This document shows positions 9,463 through 16,972 of a stretch of 64,000 nucleotides of DNA, piece after piece. This stretch comes from Chitinophaga nivalis (lineage in GTDB: Bacteria > Bacteroidota > Bacteroidia > Chitinophagales > Chitinophagaceae). Below the pieces are notes generated by a model. That model did no database searches. It worked only from the letters and a program-made list of their open reading frames with translations, and was not told the origin of the DNA. The stretch covers positions 3,020,301 to 3,084,300 of the forward strand of contig NZ_JAPDNR010000001.1 in assembly GCF_025989125.1 (NCBI RefSeq), in the 5' to 3' direction. Every line of letters starts with the position of its first letter. Within the stretch, counting starts at the first letter, position 1. Position numbers and translations under genes: made by a program.

Positions 9463-11013
9463 ATGGCAAAAAAAACAACAACAATAAACGAAGATAAAAT
9501 AATAGTGGAAAATAAGGTTGTCAATACTTCCAGTATTGTCAGCAAGGTATGGGCATTCTGTAATACCCTTCGCGATGATGGCGTAGGTTACGGTGATTAC
9601 CTGGAACAGTTAACGTATCTTTTGTTCCTGAAAATGGCAGATGAATATACCCATCCGCCACACAACAGGAAAATGCCTATTCCGGTAGCATATAACTGGC
9701 AAACTTTGACGAACAAAACAGGTGATGAACTGGAAGTTCATTACAATCATTTACTACGGGAGCTGGCAAAAGAGAAAGGTATTCTGGGACAGATTTTTAC
9801 TAAAAGTCAGAATAAGATAACAGATCCGGCTAAACTCTACAAGCTGATCGCCTTGATCAATGCAGAGCAGTGGGTACTAATGGGAGTGAAAGATAAGGGG
9901 GATATTTACGAAGGATTGCTGGAGAAGAACGCAGAAGATACGAAAAGCGGGGCAGGGCAATACTTTACGCCAAGGCCATTGATTAAGGCGATGGTGGAAT
10001 GTCTGCGGCCACAACCGATGAAAACCATTGCTGATCCAGCCTGTGGTACGGGTGGTTTCTTTCTGGCCGCTTATGATTGGATGACGGATGAAAAGAACCT
10101 GTCATTAGACAAAGGACAGAAGCAATTCTTGAAGTTCAATACTTTCTTTGGTAATGAAATTGTGGCAAGCACCCGGCGTTTGGCATTAATGAACCTGTTT
10201 CTGCATAATATTGGTGACATCGATAGTGAACAGGTGCTGATCTCTCCGAATGATTCATTGATTTCCGCTTCCGAAACCCGCTATGACTATATCCTGGCGA
10301 ACCCGCCTTTTGGGAAGAAAAGCAGTATGACGTTTACCAATGAAGATGGAGAACAGGAGAAAGAGGATCTTACCTATAACCGTCAGGACTTCTGGGTTAC
10401 TACCAGTAACAAACAGTTAAACTTTGTACAGCATATTAAATCCATGCTGAAAACAACCGGACAAGCAGCTGTTGTATTACCGGATAACGTGTTGTTTGAA
10501 GGTGGAGCCGGAGAAACCATCAGAAAGAAGTTATTGGAAACAACAGATTTGCATACAATACTGCGTCTGCCAACGGGTATTTTTTACGCCAATGGTGTAA
10601 AAGCAAACGTTTTATTCTTCGATGGTAAGCCGGCCAGTAAAGATCCCTGGACGAAAGAAATATGGGTGTACGATTACAGAACCAATGTGCATCATACCTT
10701 AAAAAAGAATCCATTAAAGTTGGAGGATCTGAGGGATTTTATCACTGCCTACAATCCGCAGAACCGACACAAGAGAAACGAAACTTTCAGTGAAGCTAAT
10801 CCGGAAGGTAGATGGCGTAAGTTTACTTACGAGGAAATTATAGCCCGGGATAAAACCAGTTTGGATATCACCTGGTTGAAAGATAAGTCCCTGGCAGATT
10901 TGGATAACTTACCTGATCCCGATGAATTAGCAGAAGATATTGTTGAAAACCTGGAGACCGGGTTGGAAAGTTTTAGGGCTATCATTGCGAGTTTAAATGC
11001 CAGCAAAGGATAA
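9463..11013 (+). CDS. hsdM: Type I restriction enzyme methyltransferase (M) subunit
   Basis: An N6-adenine DNA methyltransferase of 516 residues that protects host DNA and forms the core of the HsdR2M2S complex. The N-terminal helical domain (about 25-150) is followed by GQYFTPRPLIKAMVE, SAM-binding motif I ADPACGTGGFFLAAYDW (190-206) and catalytic motif IV NPPFG (280-284). Length and motif order are normal. It is the last gene of the R-S-M cluster and a strong hairpin follows it. Nothing suggests inactivation, so the modification activity should be present in the host. Confidence 0.95.
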   Translation: MAKKTTTINEDKIIVENKVVNTSSIVSKVWAFCNTLRDDGVGYGDYLEQLTYLLFLKMADEYTHPPHNRKMPIPVAYNWQTLTNKTGDELEVHYNHLLRELAKEKGILGQIFTKSQNKITDPAKLYKLIALINAEQWVLMGVKDKGDIYEGLLEKNAEDTKSGAGQYFTPRPLIKAMVECLRPQPMKTIADPACGTGGFFLAAYDWMTDEKNLSLDKGQKQFLKFNTFFGNEIVASTRRLALMNLFLHNIGDIDSEQVLISPNDSLISASETRYDYILANPPFGKKSSMTFTNEDGEQEKEDLTYNRQDFWVTTSNKQLNFVQHIKSMLKTTGQAAVVLPDNVLFEGGAGETIRKKLLETTDLHTILRLPTGIFYANGVKANVLFFDGKPASKDPWTKEIWVYDYRTNVHHTLKKNPLKLEDLRDFITAYNPQNRHKRNETFSEANPEGRWRKFTYEEIIARDKTSLDITWLKDKSLADLDNLPDPDELAEDIVENLETGLESFRAIIASLNASKG

Positions 11014-11036
11014 TTAATCTTTAGATATCAAGGTTC

Positions 11037-11090
11037 AGGTCATTTCAAATAGAAGATGTAAAAGATAACATCTATTTGAAATGACCTTTT
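11037..11090 (+). terminator. Rho-independent terminator of the hsd operon
   Basis: A 17-bp perfect stem (AGGTCATTTCAAATAGA at 11037-11053, TCTATTTGAAATGACCT at 11071-11087) ends in TTTT, 24 bases after the hsdM stop. It is clear and unidirectional for the rightward strand. Confidence 0.88.
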
Positions 11091-11103
11091 ATAGATGAAA
11101 GCC

Positions 11104-11784
11104 TCATCCCAATGCTCGCTTTCGTAGAATAACTTGCTTTTTCATCTTTTGTATCCATTTAGTCATAACACCTTTATTGCGTTTGTACTTAGGCATTTTA
11201 GGATTTTTGCGCCATCCCGGATACCAGAATGGCACTACCGGTTCGTTGTATTGTCGCTTACCGTGGGTGCCGAGAAAGTCTTTTAAAAAAGTATCCCCCA
11301 GGGTGAATCCATAGAAGATAATATCATTTCCGAACATTGATAATATCGGGTGTTCTGGTTCATCAATCATTATAAAACGATGCCCCCATATAGGAAAGAT
11401 GCGAGAAATATTTCTTGCTTTTGATATCGCGGAGGTGATACCTGTTGCTGCATAAATCCATTCGATCTGGCTACGAATTTTATTTAAGTCCTCCGGATAG
11501 GAATAGAATGCATTGCAGGTAATAATGTTATTATCCTCATCTAGGTGAGGATATGGCCTGTCCAGTCCATTCATCGTGCGATAAAAATTGCAGAGTGGTT
11601 CTGGAAAAGTGTATCCTATCTCCTGTTCGAATGCGTGCAACATTTTTTCAGTAAGACCAGGTTTCCACTTACTACCGGGTTGTATAGATGGGCCAAAAAT
11701 ATCGTTGGGGTCAATAATTTCCCACTTAGCTTCAGTTCGGGTCTTTATATATTCAAAGAAGACAATTGAATTATTGGTTTTCAT
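11104..11784 (-). CDS. SMI1/KNR4 (SUKH) family protein
   Basis: A cytoplasmic protein of 226 residues. The SMI1/KNR4 fold is indicated by the N-terminal run SKWKPGLTEKMLHAFEQEIG and FPEPLCNFYRTMNGLDRPY, followed by NAFYSYPEDLNKIRSQIEWI and FPIWGHRFIMIDEPEHPIL. The C-terminus is basic (KRNKGVMTKWIQKMKKQVIL). Members of this superfamily are often immunity proteins for secreted toxins, but many are orphan genes of unknown role. No toxin gene is next to it here. It lies between the hsd terminator and the tRNA-derived repeat that marks the left end of the CBASS element. The family call is sound; the function is open. Confidence 0.75.
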   Translation of the reverse strand: MKTNNSIVFFEYIKTRTEAKWEIIDPNDIFGPSIQPGSKWKPGLTEKMLHAFEQEIGYTFPEPLCNFYRTMNGLDRPYPHLDEDNNIITCNAFYSYPEDLNKIRSQIEWIYAATGITSAISKARNISRIFPIWGHRFIMIDEPEHPILSMFGNDIIFYGFTLGDTFLKDFLGTHGKRQYNEPVVPFWYPGWRKNPKMPKYKRNKGVMTKWIQKMKKQVILRKRALG

Positions 11785-11875
11785 AAGCTAGATGGGAGTA
11801 GTGTACTTATTTTGTTTGAGAAAGTTACATCGATTATGGATGCCCCAAAACTTCTTAGGGTATTGTATAACAAAC

Positions 11876-11909
11876 AAAAAAGGCATCGACGATAGTCGGT
11901 GCCTTTTTT
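11876..11909 (-). terminator. Hairpin terminator, probably the original tRNA-operon terminator
   Basis: A 15-bp stem (AAAAAAGGCATCGAC / GTCGGTGCCTTTTTT, one G-U pair) has A and T tracts on both sides and could work in either direction. It now lies downstream of the leftward CBASS operon. It is also 28 bp beyond the displaced copy of the tRNA-Leu 3' end at 11937-11949, so before insertion it probably terminated the tRNA-Gly/tRNA-Leu transcript. The rest of the 317-bp stretch 11785-12101 shows no gene. Confidence 0.78.
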
Positions 11910-11936
11910 CAAAACTTCAGAACTTTCGTTCTACCT

Positions 11937-11949
11937 GTACCCCAGATGG
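11937..11949. repeat. Left attachment-site candidate: copy of the tRNA-Leu 3' end
   Basis: GTACCCCAGATGG here is identical, in the same orientation, to 20224-20236, where it forms the 3' acceptor end of tRNA-Leu. No other part of a tRNA is present here. A hairpin terminator lies just outside it, as expected for the displaced end of an integration target. Confidence 0.72.
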
Positions 11950-12101
11950 TAAATTTTTGGAAAATATTACCTTTTTTATCTGAAATACATGGTGTTTTTA
12001 TCGCTGGAAACCCGATTACCCTTACCTAATATGCATATTGTTTTGTATGTCCCAACATGATACCAAACATATTGGCTTGGTGTTTTCCCCCAAAGGCAAT
12101 T

Positions 12102-12842
12102 CTAATTATGGGATTTGACAAAGGCTACCGTATTGGCAATAATAGTTTGAACACGTTCAGATTCTGTCGGTTTATTGTCTCTTGCAAACGAATCTTTGAT
12201 GTTCCTGCACATATTTTCGATGGACGTCTCATTTTGGCCATCAGCTAGTAACTTAAGCGCATATTCTTCCAAGATATATGGTTCATGTTTATAAGGTACC
12301 GGGTATTTTTTGGCGTATGGAGTGAGGAATGTATCTACATTCTCAGTTTCGGCTATTTTGGAAATGACACTATCATCAATAACAGCTCCAGCCCAGTTTA
12401 AACATTCTGCTTTTGTATGGACTTTGACAAGCCCTTTACCATAAATCATATTTACGCTATATGTAGATCCTGCCTCATTTTTACTTTGACTACTAAGCAT
12501 CTCATATTCGTCATACAGAATTGCTCCTCTGACGGGCATATTATAAAAATTGCTTTGAAAGTTGAATTTCTTAGCGACTTCTAATAGCTCGATCAGGCTT
12601 TCCTTACTGTCATCTTTAGTAGAAAAAATTACAGTATCGGAGATATTCAAACAGTGTACTATAGAAGATGAGATATCAGCTACTAAATGTCCCCTTGATG
12701 ATTCAATGTACTTTCCATTTCCCATTGACATTTCTATGTCTCTTAGTATATGGCTAATTCTAGTATCTAATCTATCCGGCTCACAGTTTTCAATAAAACT
12801 TTTGTACCCTAAATAATCAAAATATGCAATAAATTTTCCCAT
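12102..12842 (-). CDS. Putative nucleotide-cyclase-fold protein in the CBASS operon
   Basis: A 246-residue protein I do not recognise by name. Its motif order resembles the class III nucleotide cyclase homology fold: a first strand with an acidic residue (FIAYFDYLGYKSF, Asp9), a second acidic site in ISDTVIFST (Asp69), then NMPVRGAILYDE (about 102-112), and IYGKGLVKVH followed by AGAVIDDSVI. Asp9 and Asp69 fall where the two metal-binding Asp of class III cyclases would be. The usual purine-specifying and transition-state residues are not evident, so it may be a sensor or a degenerate relative rather than an enzyme. It starts 9 bases after the phospholipase stop and is the last gene of the leftward CBASS operon. 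The fold assignment is my inference. Confidence 0.5.
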   Translation of the reverse strand: MGKFIAYFDYLGYKSFIENCEPDRLDTRISHILRDIEMSMGNGKYIESSRGHLVADISSSIVHCLNISDTVIFSTKDDSKESLIELLEVAKKFNFQSNFYNMPVRGAILYDEYEMLSSQSKNEAGSTYSVNMIYGKGLVKVHTKAECLNWAGAVIDDSVISKIAETENVDTFLTPYAKKYPVPYKHEPYILEEYALKLLADGQNETSIENMCRNIKDSFARDNKPTESERVQTIIANTVAFVKSHN

Positions 12843-12851
12843 TTTATATTT

Positions 12852-13874
12852 TTAATGTTTTGATATTTCTAAAAAATTCAAGATACGATTTCCATGATTC
12901 TGAAACTCTATCTGTGCTTTTTCTGCTAATTTATTTAACTTAACAGGATTCGTATCGTCTAACTCGACCTTACAAGTATCGTCTAATTCTGTATCGATAC
13001 GCATGTACCTGAAGTTGTCTGGTTCAGACCTGTCAATCCCATTTTTCATTAGGCTAATTAGATTTTGTACTTGCTGGGATTGACCCTGCATGAATAGATC
13101 AATGATTCTTTTCTTGCTTATGGCCCAGTAAAGTAGCCCCCATCGTGATCTGGAACAGCCATCCACAAACCGCTGATGTCCAGTGCCGATTGAAAGTACT
13201 TCGATATTAGAAAGGGGTTGATTAAATGCTTTTTGTGCCTCAATGATCGCTAATAAAGTAGGATTATTTGCAAAAACACCACCATCTACTTTATTATGAA
13301 AAAGTTGTTTGTTGCCATTCGTATCGATGTAATCGGAGGAGTAAGGATTAAAGAATGTTGGTGCAGCAGAAGTGGCGAGAGCAGCTTGATATGCTGGAAT
13401 ATGGAAGTCTCGAACAAATGCTGGATGGTATTTGCTTTTAAGTACTGATGGTTTTCCCTGGAAGAGATCATAAATAGGTATACAAGTCGCTGTTTTGCAG
13501 TCTTTCAGTATTGGATCTCTACCAGCAAATTGTTTTGAAAACTCGCTTCTCAAAAGGTTTTCTAAATATTCCCTATTATGGGCTGATTTAAAAAGCTGAG
13601 TTGGGAATAGCCACCGTTTATTTCCAAATATACCTTTTGCATGTTCTCTGTATAGATTATAAATATCTATAGCAGGGATACCCAAAGACAATGCGAGGGA
13701 GAGAATTCCTCCGGTCGATGTGCCAGATATTAGGTCGAAGTATTGCCATATTTGCGTCTTCGGGCAGTTACGTGTGGCTAACTCCGCTTCCGTTTCTGCG
13801 AGCAGTTTAGCAGGGAAAATACCACGTATTCCCCCGCCGTCAATGCTCAGTATTCTGAAAGGTTTTGTATCCAT
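12852..13874 (-). CDS. capV: CBASS effector: patatin-like phospholipase
   Basis: A 340-residue patatin-family phospholipase. It has the oxyanion-hole loop DGGGIRG (12-18), the nucleophile elbow GTSTGG (Ser53) and the catalytic Asp in VDGGVFANNP (Asp197), so the Ser-Asp dyad is complete. In CBASS, CapV-type phospholipases are switched on by the cyclic nucleotide from the CD-NTase and degrade the inner membrane, killing the infected cell. It is the fourth gene of the leftward operon, and its ATG directly abuts the stop of the DUF2188 gene (TAAATG). The position beside an intact CD-NTase supports the effector role. The ligand (cGAMP in the best-studied relatives) cannot be read here. Confidence 0.92.
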   Translation of the reverse strand: MDTKPFRILSIDGGGIRGIFPAKLLAETEAELATRNCPKTQIWQYFDLISGTSTGGILSLALSLGIPAIDIYNLYREHAKGIFGNKRWLFPTQLFKSAHNREYLENLLRSEFSKQFAGRDPILKDCKTATCIPIYDLFQGKPSVLKSKYHPAFVRDFHIPAYQAALATSAAPTFFNPYSSDYIDTNGNKQLFHNKVDGGVFANNPTLLAIIEAQKAFNQPLSNIEVLSIGTGHQRFVDGCSRSRWGLLYWAISKKRIIDLFMQGQSQQVQNLISLMKNGIDRSEPDNFRYMRIDTELDDTCKVELDDTNPVKLNKLAEKAQIEFQNHGNRILNFLEISKH

Positions 13875-14108
13875 TTAGCCTTTTGATTTAGTAGGGTCTG
13901 CTGATCTTGGATAGGTTCGCTCTTCTTGAAATTGCCCGTTTCCTTTGTGGATCTTCAGGGAGCTTCCTGAATCTGAAAGGTATGCTGCACTTTGCCGTAC
14001 AGCTTCCGATTTATTCAACCCTTCAAAATTAATAGAAGCTCGTTCAGCGTTTTCACGTTTTAATTGCCAGTCGCTGTGGGCATTTTTCGTTAAATGATAA
14101 TTTTTCAT
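13875..14108 (-). CDS. DUF2188 protein within the CBASS operon
   Basis: A small basic protein of 77 residues matching the DUF2188 pattern: DWQLKRENAERASINFEGLN, then KSEAVRQSAAYL, LKIHKGNGQFQEERTYPRSA and DPTKSKG. DUF2188 proteins are short, have one alpha/beta domain and no known function. Two features make it noteworthy: it lies between the E2-like gene and the phospholipase gene, and its stop touches the phospholipase start, so it is probably translated with the effector. It could be an effector chaperone, a brake or an unrelated passenger; the sequence does not decide. Confidence 0.75.
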   Translation of the reverse strand: MKNYHLTKNAHSDWQLKRENAERASINFEGLNKSEAVRQSAAYLSDSGSSLKIHKGNGQFQEERTYPRSADPTKSKG

Positions 14109-14149
14109 TTTTTATTAGTTTTAATAGTTAGTAATAATTGTAATGTGAC

Positions 14150-14590
14150 TTATTCATACTGGATTGGTGGGATGTCACCATGATGGTTAATACCTCCACC
14201 AAACCATTCACCATTGGGTAACCACAATTCATAGTAGTATAGCCAGTCAGATGCCCATGGAATTAAAGTTTTTACATAATACATCCCCTGATGCCATTCC
14301 CTATATTCAGGATAATATAAACAGAGTTGCTGCTCGGTGGTACTGTATACATGGGGGAGTCTTATGCAGTTCGGTGCTAATTGTAGTTTGGGAGCCAGTA
14401 CATACACTTTGGGTGGTTCCCAAACAGTATATTTTAGTTTTACCTGGTAGATATTACTGAGCGCTGTCGGACGCAGATTACCAATCCATGTGAGACTGGT
14501 TTCTCCACTTCTGGTAATAGTACTTTCCGGAAAATACGATCGTAAACTACCTGCCTGATGTATTAATGAAATTCTACTCTTCACTGCCAA
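14150..14590 (-). CDS. cap2: CBASS ancillary E2-like ubiquitin-conjugating-fold protein (type II-short)
   Basis: A 146-residue protein whose centre carries an E2-like catalytic signature: LPHVYSTTEQQLCLYYP (about 78-94). This aligns with the eukaryotic E2 pattern of a His before a Cys-Leu (His80, Cys90), followed by EW and IPW. The tail ELWLPNGEWFGGGINH is typical of the CBASS E2-like group. No E1 or JAB partner is present, so this is the E2-only, type II-short form, in which the E2-like enzyme conjugates the CD-NTase C-terminus and adjusts its activity. The start codon is a TTG at 14590 (a GTG at 14584 is the alternative). It overlaps the CD-NTase stop by 17 bases, which implies coupled translation. 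The family call is inferred from motifs and position. Confidence 0.75.
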   Translation of the reverse strand: MAVKSRISLIHQAGSLRSYFPESTITRSGETSLTWIGNLRPTALSNIYQVKLKYTVWEPPKVYVLAPKLQLAPNCIRLPHVYSTTEQQLCLYYPEYREWHQGMYYVKTLIPWASDWLYYYELWLPNGEWFGGGINHHGDIPPIQYE

Positions 14591-15797
14591 AAAATGTGTG
14601 ATTACCTAATGACGTCCGACCGGTTGCTCCTAATATACCAGTTGAAGCGGCCATTTTTAGTACCCCTGCTTCTCGGCGTTCACGTTGCATAGAGGCTAGG
14701 TTGGAAAATGTTTGCGTTATTATTTTTTTACCAAAGGAGCGATTTAATGTTTCCTGAATAGTGGGTAAACTTCGTTGTTCAGTTACATATGCAATATCAC
14801 GTTTAACAGCCTGTAGCCATTTATAAAAATTGTCTTTACGCTGAGGGAAGGTGAGCCATTTATCCGCAAAATTCTCCTGCTTATTTACTGGGTTTCCAAT
14901 CCACTTATAATACTGCCCGGTGACTGGGTCATAGCGATCTTCTATATACTGTTCCATTTCTGCCATTACCTCCTGTAGGCCCACCAAAATATTTGTTTGT
15001 TTTTTGTAAGCATGTGCCGCCAGAGTCGTAATAATGATGGAAATTGGTTTGTCTTCGTCGCCATTAAACATAATGTCACGATGACGTTTTAAGATTTGAA
15101 CTATGCGTTGTAAAGGTGTTTTACGAACCTGGTAAGTCGGTACAGGTTTAATAGATTCTGAGAAATTTACAGCTTTTATTATGGCTAGTCTGCAGCGTTC
15201 TTCAAACCATACAGCATAACCAAACATATTGCTAACCAGCCATTCTAAAGGATCTGTAGCAGTCTTATAGTTTTGCAGTTCCTTATCGGTGATGCGAATG
15301 GCAAGAGGTGTCATATCTTCCATTTTTCGATTGGCTGCTTTTTCCAGGAGGATTTGGAAACCGTGGCCAACGATGGACGGGAGGATATCCATGTGGAAAT
15401 TAGCCTCTTCGGCATATTCGAGAGTCCAGCATCGACGGCCTTCTTTTCTACGAAGCATGCGATTGAAGGTGCCGTGTGCCTTCAATCGGTCGCCAATGGC
15501 GTGTTTCAGATCATATTGTGTCCAGTATGATCGCTTACCTACCAGTTTACAAACCAAATCTATATCTAAATGATCTCCCTCCGTTACTGGCTGAATCATA
15601 GTCCCCAGCAAGAATGAACCCTGAGGACTTATGACAGGGCTGTACGGCGCCAAAGGGGAGTCTTTTTCAGCCAGCCACCCTCCGACGTACCTATAACTGG
15701 TAACTGCTTTGTCATAATCTGTTTTGCTAATGTCTAAGGATTTTCCCAATTCATCGAATATCTCACTAAACTGATCCCGTTGTTCTGTTGTTAACAT
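14574..15797 (-). CDS. CBASS cyclic-nucleotide synthase (CD-NTase)
   Basis: A 407-residue cGAS/DncV-like nucleotidyltransferase, the signal generator of CBASS. The active site is complete: QGSFLLGT (Gly60-Ser61), the metal pair DHLDIDLVCKL (Asp78 and Asp80) and the third Asp in FHMDILPS (Asp137). A helical C-terminal half follows, including VRKTPLQRIVQILKRHRDIM, as in DncV-type enzymes. The C-terminus is GRTSLGNHTFFGSEE; in type II systems this end is what the E2-like enzyme conjugates. It is the first gene of the leftward operon, with an 87-base leader from the promoter-like box at 15884-15892. On sensing phage it would make a cyclic di- or trinucleotide for the patatin effector; the exact product is unknown. 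Confidence 0.92.
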   Translation of the reverse strand: MLTTEQRDQFSEIFDELGKSLDISKTDYDKAVTSYRYVGGWLAEKDSPLAPYSPVISPQGSFLLGTMIQPVTEGDHLDIDLVCKLVGKRSYWTQYDLKHAIGDRLKAHGTFNRMLRRKEGRRCWTLEYAEEANFHMDILPSIVGHGFQILLEKAANRKMEDMTPLAIRITDKELQNYKTATDPLEWLVSNMFGYAVWFEERCRLAIIKAVNFSESIKPVPTYQVRKTPLQRIVQILKRHRDIMFNGDEDKPISIIITTLAAHAYKKQTNILVGLQEVMAEMEQYIEDRYDPVTGQYYKWIGNPVNKQENFADKWLTFPQRKDNFYKWLQAVKRDIAYVTEQRSLPTIQETLNRSFGKKIITQTFSNLASMQRERREAGVLKMAASTGILGATGRTSLGNHTFFGSEE

Positions 15798-15883
15798 TGG
15801 ATTTTGTATTAATTTTTTTATTATGCTTCTCGATGGAGTTGTTTTTCGAATTGCAAGAAAGTTGAAAAAACTCCTTATATTAG

Positions 15884-15943
15884 ATATACTCCCGACTTCC
15901 TTTTTTTAGCCAAATGGCTAAAAGTTTTTTTTAAGGAGTATAT
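15884..15943. promoter_or_regulatory. Mirror-symmetric divergent promoter/operator between CBASS and the sigma-factor operon
   Basis: Two nested inverted repeats share one centre (15913.5). The inner arms are TTTTAGCCA (15904-15912) and TGGCTAAAA (15915-15923). The outer arms are ATATACTCC (15884-15892) and GGAGTATAT (15935-15943). Each direction therefore reads TGGCTAAAA, 11 bp, GGAGTATAT, a -35/-10-like pair facing each operon. An additional ACTCCTTA at 15870-15877 is the reverse complement of TAAGGAGT at 15932-15939. The right box is 30 bases before the sigma-factor start and the left box 87 bases before the CD-NTase start. The symmetry is seen directly; recognition by the encoded sigma factor is inference, and a dimeric-repressor operator is the alternative. 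Confidence 0.62.
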
Positions 15944-15972
15944 ATATTTATGAAATAGACAAAATTGTTGTA

Positions 15973-16563
15973 ATGATTGACTCCGAAACCCTTATCCGAT
16001 TACAGGATATTAGTAACTCCGAATGGGAGGCTATTTTCAAGGAGCAGGTGTTATATGCTGAACTTAAACTCAAAAAGGCCGGATTATCAACTCGGTTTGA
16101 GGCCGATTCTGAAGCAAGCGCTGTAGACTTTGTACAGGAGGCTATCAAGAGGGTTTTTGAAGGTAGACGGCGCTGGAATTTTCATGACAAACCCGATATC
16201 CGCATTTTTTTAAAACACGTTGTTAAGAGTCTGATTGGCAACCACTTCAAGCAAACAGGAAGGATTGAGGTGAATTCACAAAGAAGAAACCAAATCGTGG
16301 TGTCTGGCCGCGATATGGATTATTTAACCAACCTTCCAGATAACGATTTGCCGGATGAGGAGATTGAAGTCACCAACGAAGTTTGGGCTGAATTAGAGAC
16401 TGCGTTTGGAAATGATGAGGAGTATCTTATTTTTATTGAATTTTTAGAGTGTAAAAAGCCAAGAGATCTTTCAGTTGAATATTCAAAAGATATATCTGAT
16501 ATATATAATATAATAAAAAAAGGCAAGAGATATTGTATTTCTATAAAGAACAAAATATTATAA
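15973..16563 (+). CDS. ECF-like sigma factor divergent from CBASS
   Basis: A 196-residue protein with the two-domain layout of an extracytoplasmic-function sigma factor. Region 2 is at about 50-96 (AVDFVQEAIKRVFEGRRRWN, then PDIRIFLKHVVKSLIGNHFK), which fits core-polymerase and -10 binding. A region 4-like helix-turn-helix lies near the C-terminus (KPRDLSVEYSKDISDIYNII, KKGKRYC). An acidic linker separates them. It is the first of three tightly packed genes: the next starts one base after its stop. It is transcribed away from the CBASS operon across a 175-bp symmetric region. Context suggests that it drives its own operon and CBASS. It could also be an ECF relative that no longer binds polymerase. 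Confidence 0.78.
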   Translation: MIDSETLIRLQDISNSEWEAIFKEQVLYAELKLKKAGLSTRFEADSEASAVDFVQEAIKRVFEGRRRWNFHDKPDIRIFLKHVVKSLIGNHFKQTGRIEVNSQRRNQIVVSGRDMDYLTNLPDNDLPDEEIEVTNEVWAELETAFGNDEEYLIFIEFLECKKPRDLSVEYSKDISDIYNIIKKGKRYCISIKNKIL

Positions 16564-16564
16564 C

Positions 16565-16972
16565 ATGGAATCCCAAAAGCTAAATATTGGCCGGCTCATC
16601 GACATTCAAATGGAGATGGCTTGCGAGAACCAGCAGAGGTTGGATGAAATGCTAAGGTGCGAAGGATTTGATCCTGAAAAGATCGGGAAAGAAGGTCTTT
16701 CATTTATTAAGAGTCAAATGTTTAAAGTAGTCGTAGCGAAGAATAAAATTAATAATTCGGGCTTATATGAAAAAGCTGTCAAAATGTTAAGAGAGATTGC
16801 CGTTTCTACAGTTCAAACCAAAGAGGCAATTCTTCTGCAACTGCAAGCAAAAAGCCCACGACTACAATTCAACAAACTGGAGAATCTTACGGTGGAAAAT
16901 TTACAGGAGATATTAAATGATACGGAAGTATTAGACCTGATGTCTCAGCTAGAAAATGAAAATAGTCAATGA
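16565..16972 (+). CDS. 135-aa protein of unknown function between sigma factor and protease
   Basis: I do not recognise a family. The protein is soluble, charged and predicted helical, with no signal peptide or membrane helix. The middle (GFDPEKIGKEGLSFIKSQMF, then KAVKMLREI) is a long helix, and the acidic C-terminus reads FNKLENLTVENLQEILNDTE followed by VLDLMSQLE. It starts one base after the sigma-factor stop, and its own stop overlaps the protease start as ATGA, so the three products are probably made in fixed proportion. By analogy with protease-controlled regulators it could be a cytoplasmic anti-sigma factor or an adaptor that the protease cuts. That role comes from position only. Confidence 0.7.
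   Translation: MESQKLNIGRLIDIQMEMACENQQRLDEMLRCEGFDPEKIGKEGLSFIKSQMFKVVVAKNKINNSGLYEKAVKMLREIAVSTVQTKEAILLQLQAKSPRLQFNKLENLTVENLQEILNDTEVLDLMSQLENENSQ

Noticed and set aside
12562..12816. Rightward 84-aa reading frame inside the cyclase-like gene
   Set aside because: It is antisense to a gene with recognisable motifs and has no features of its own.
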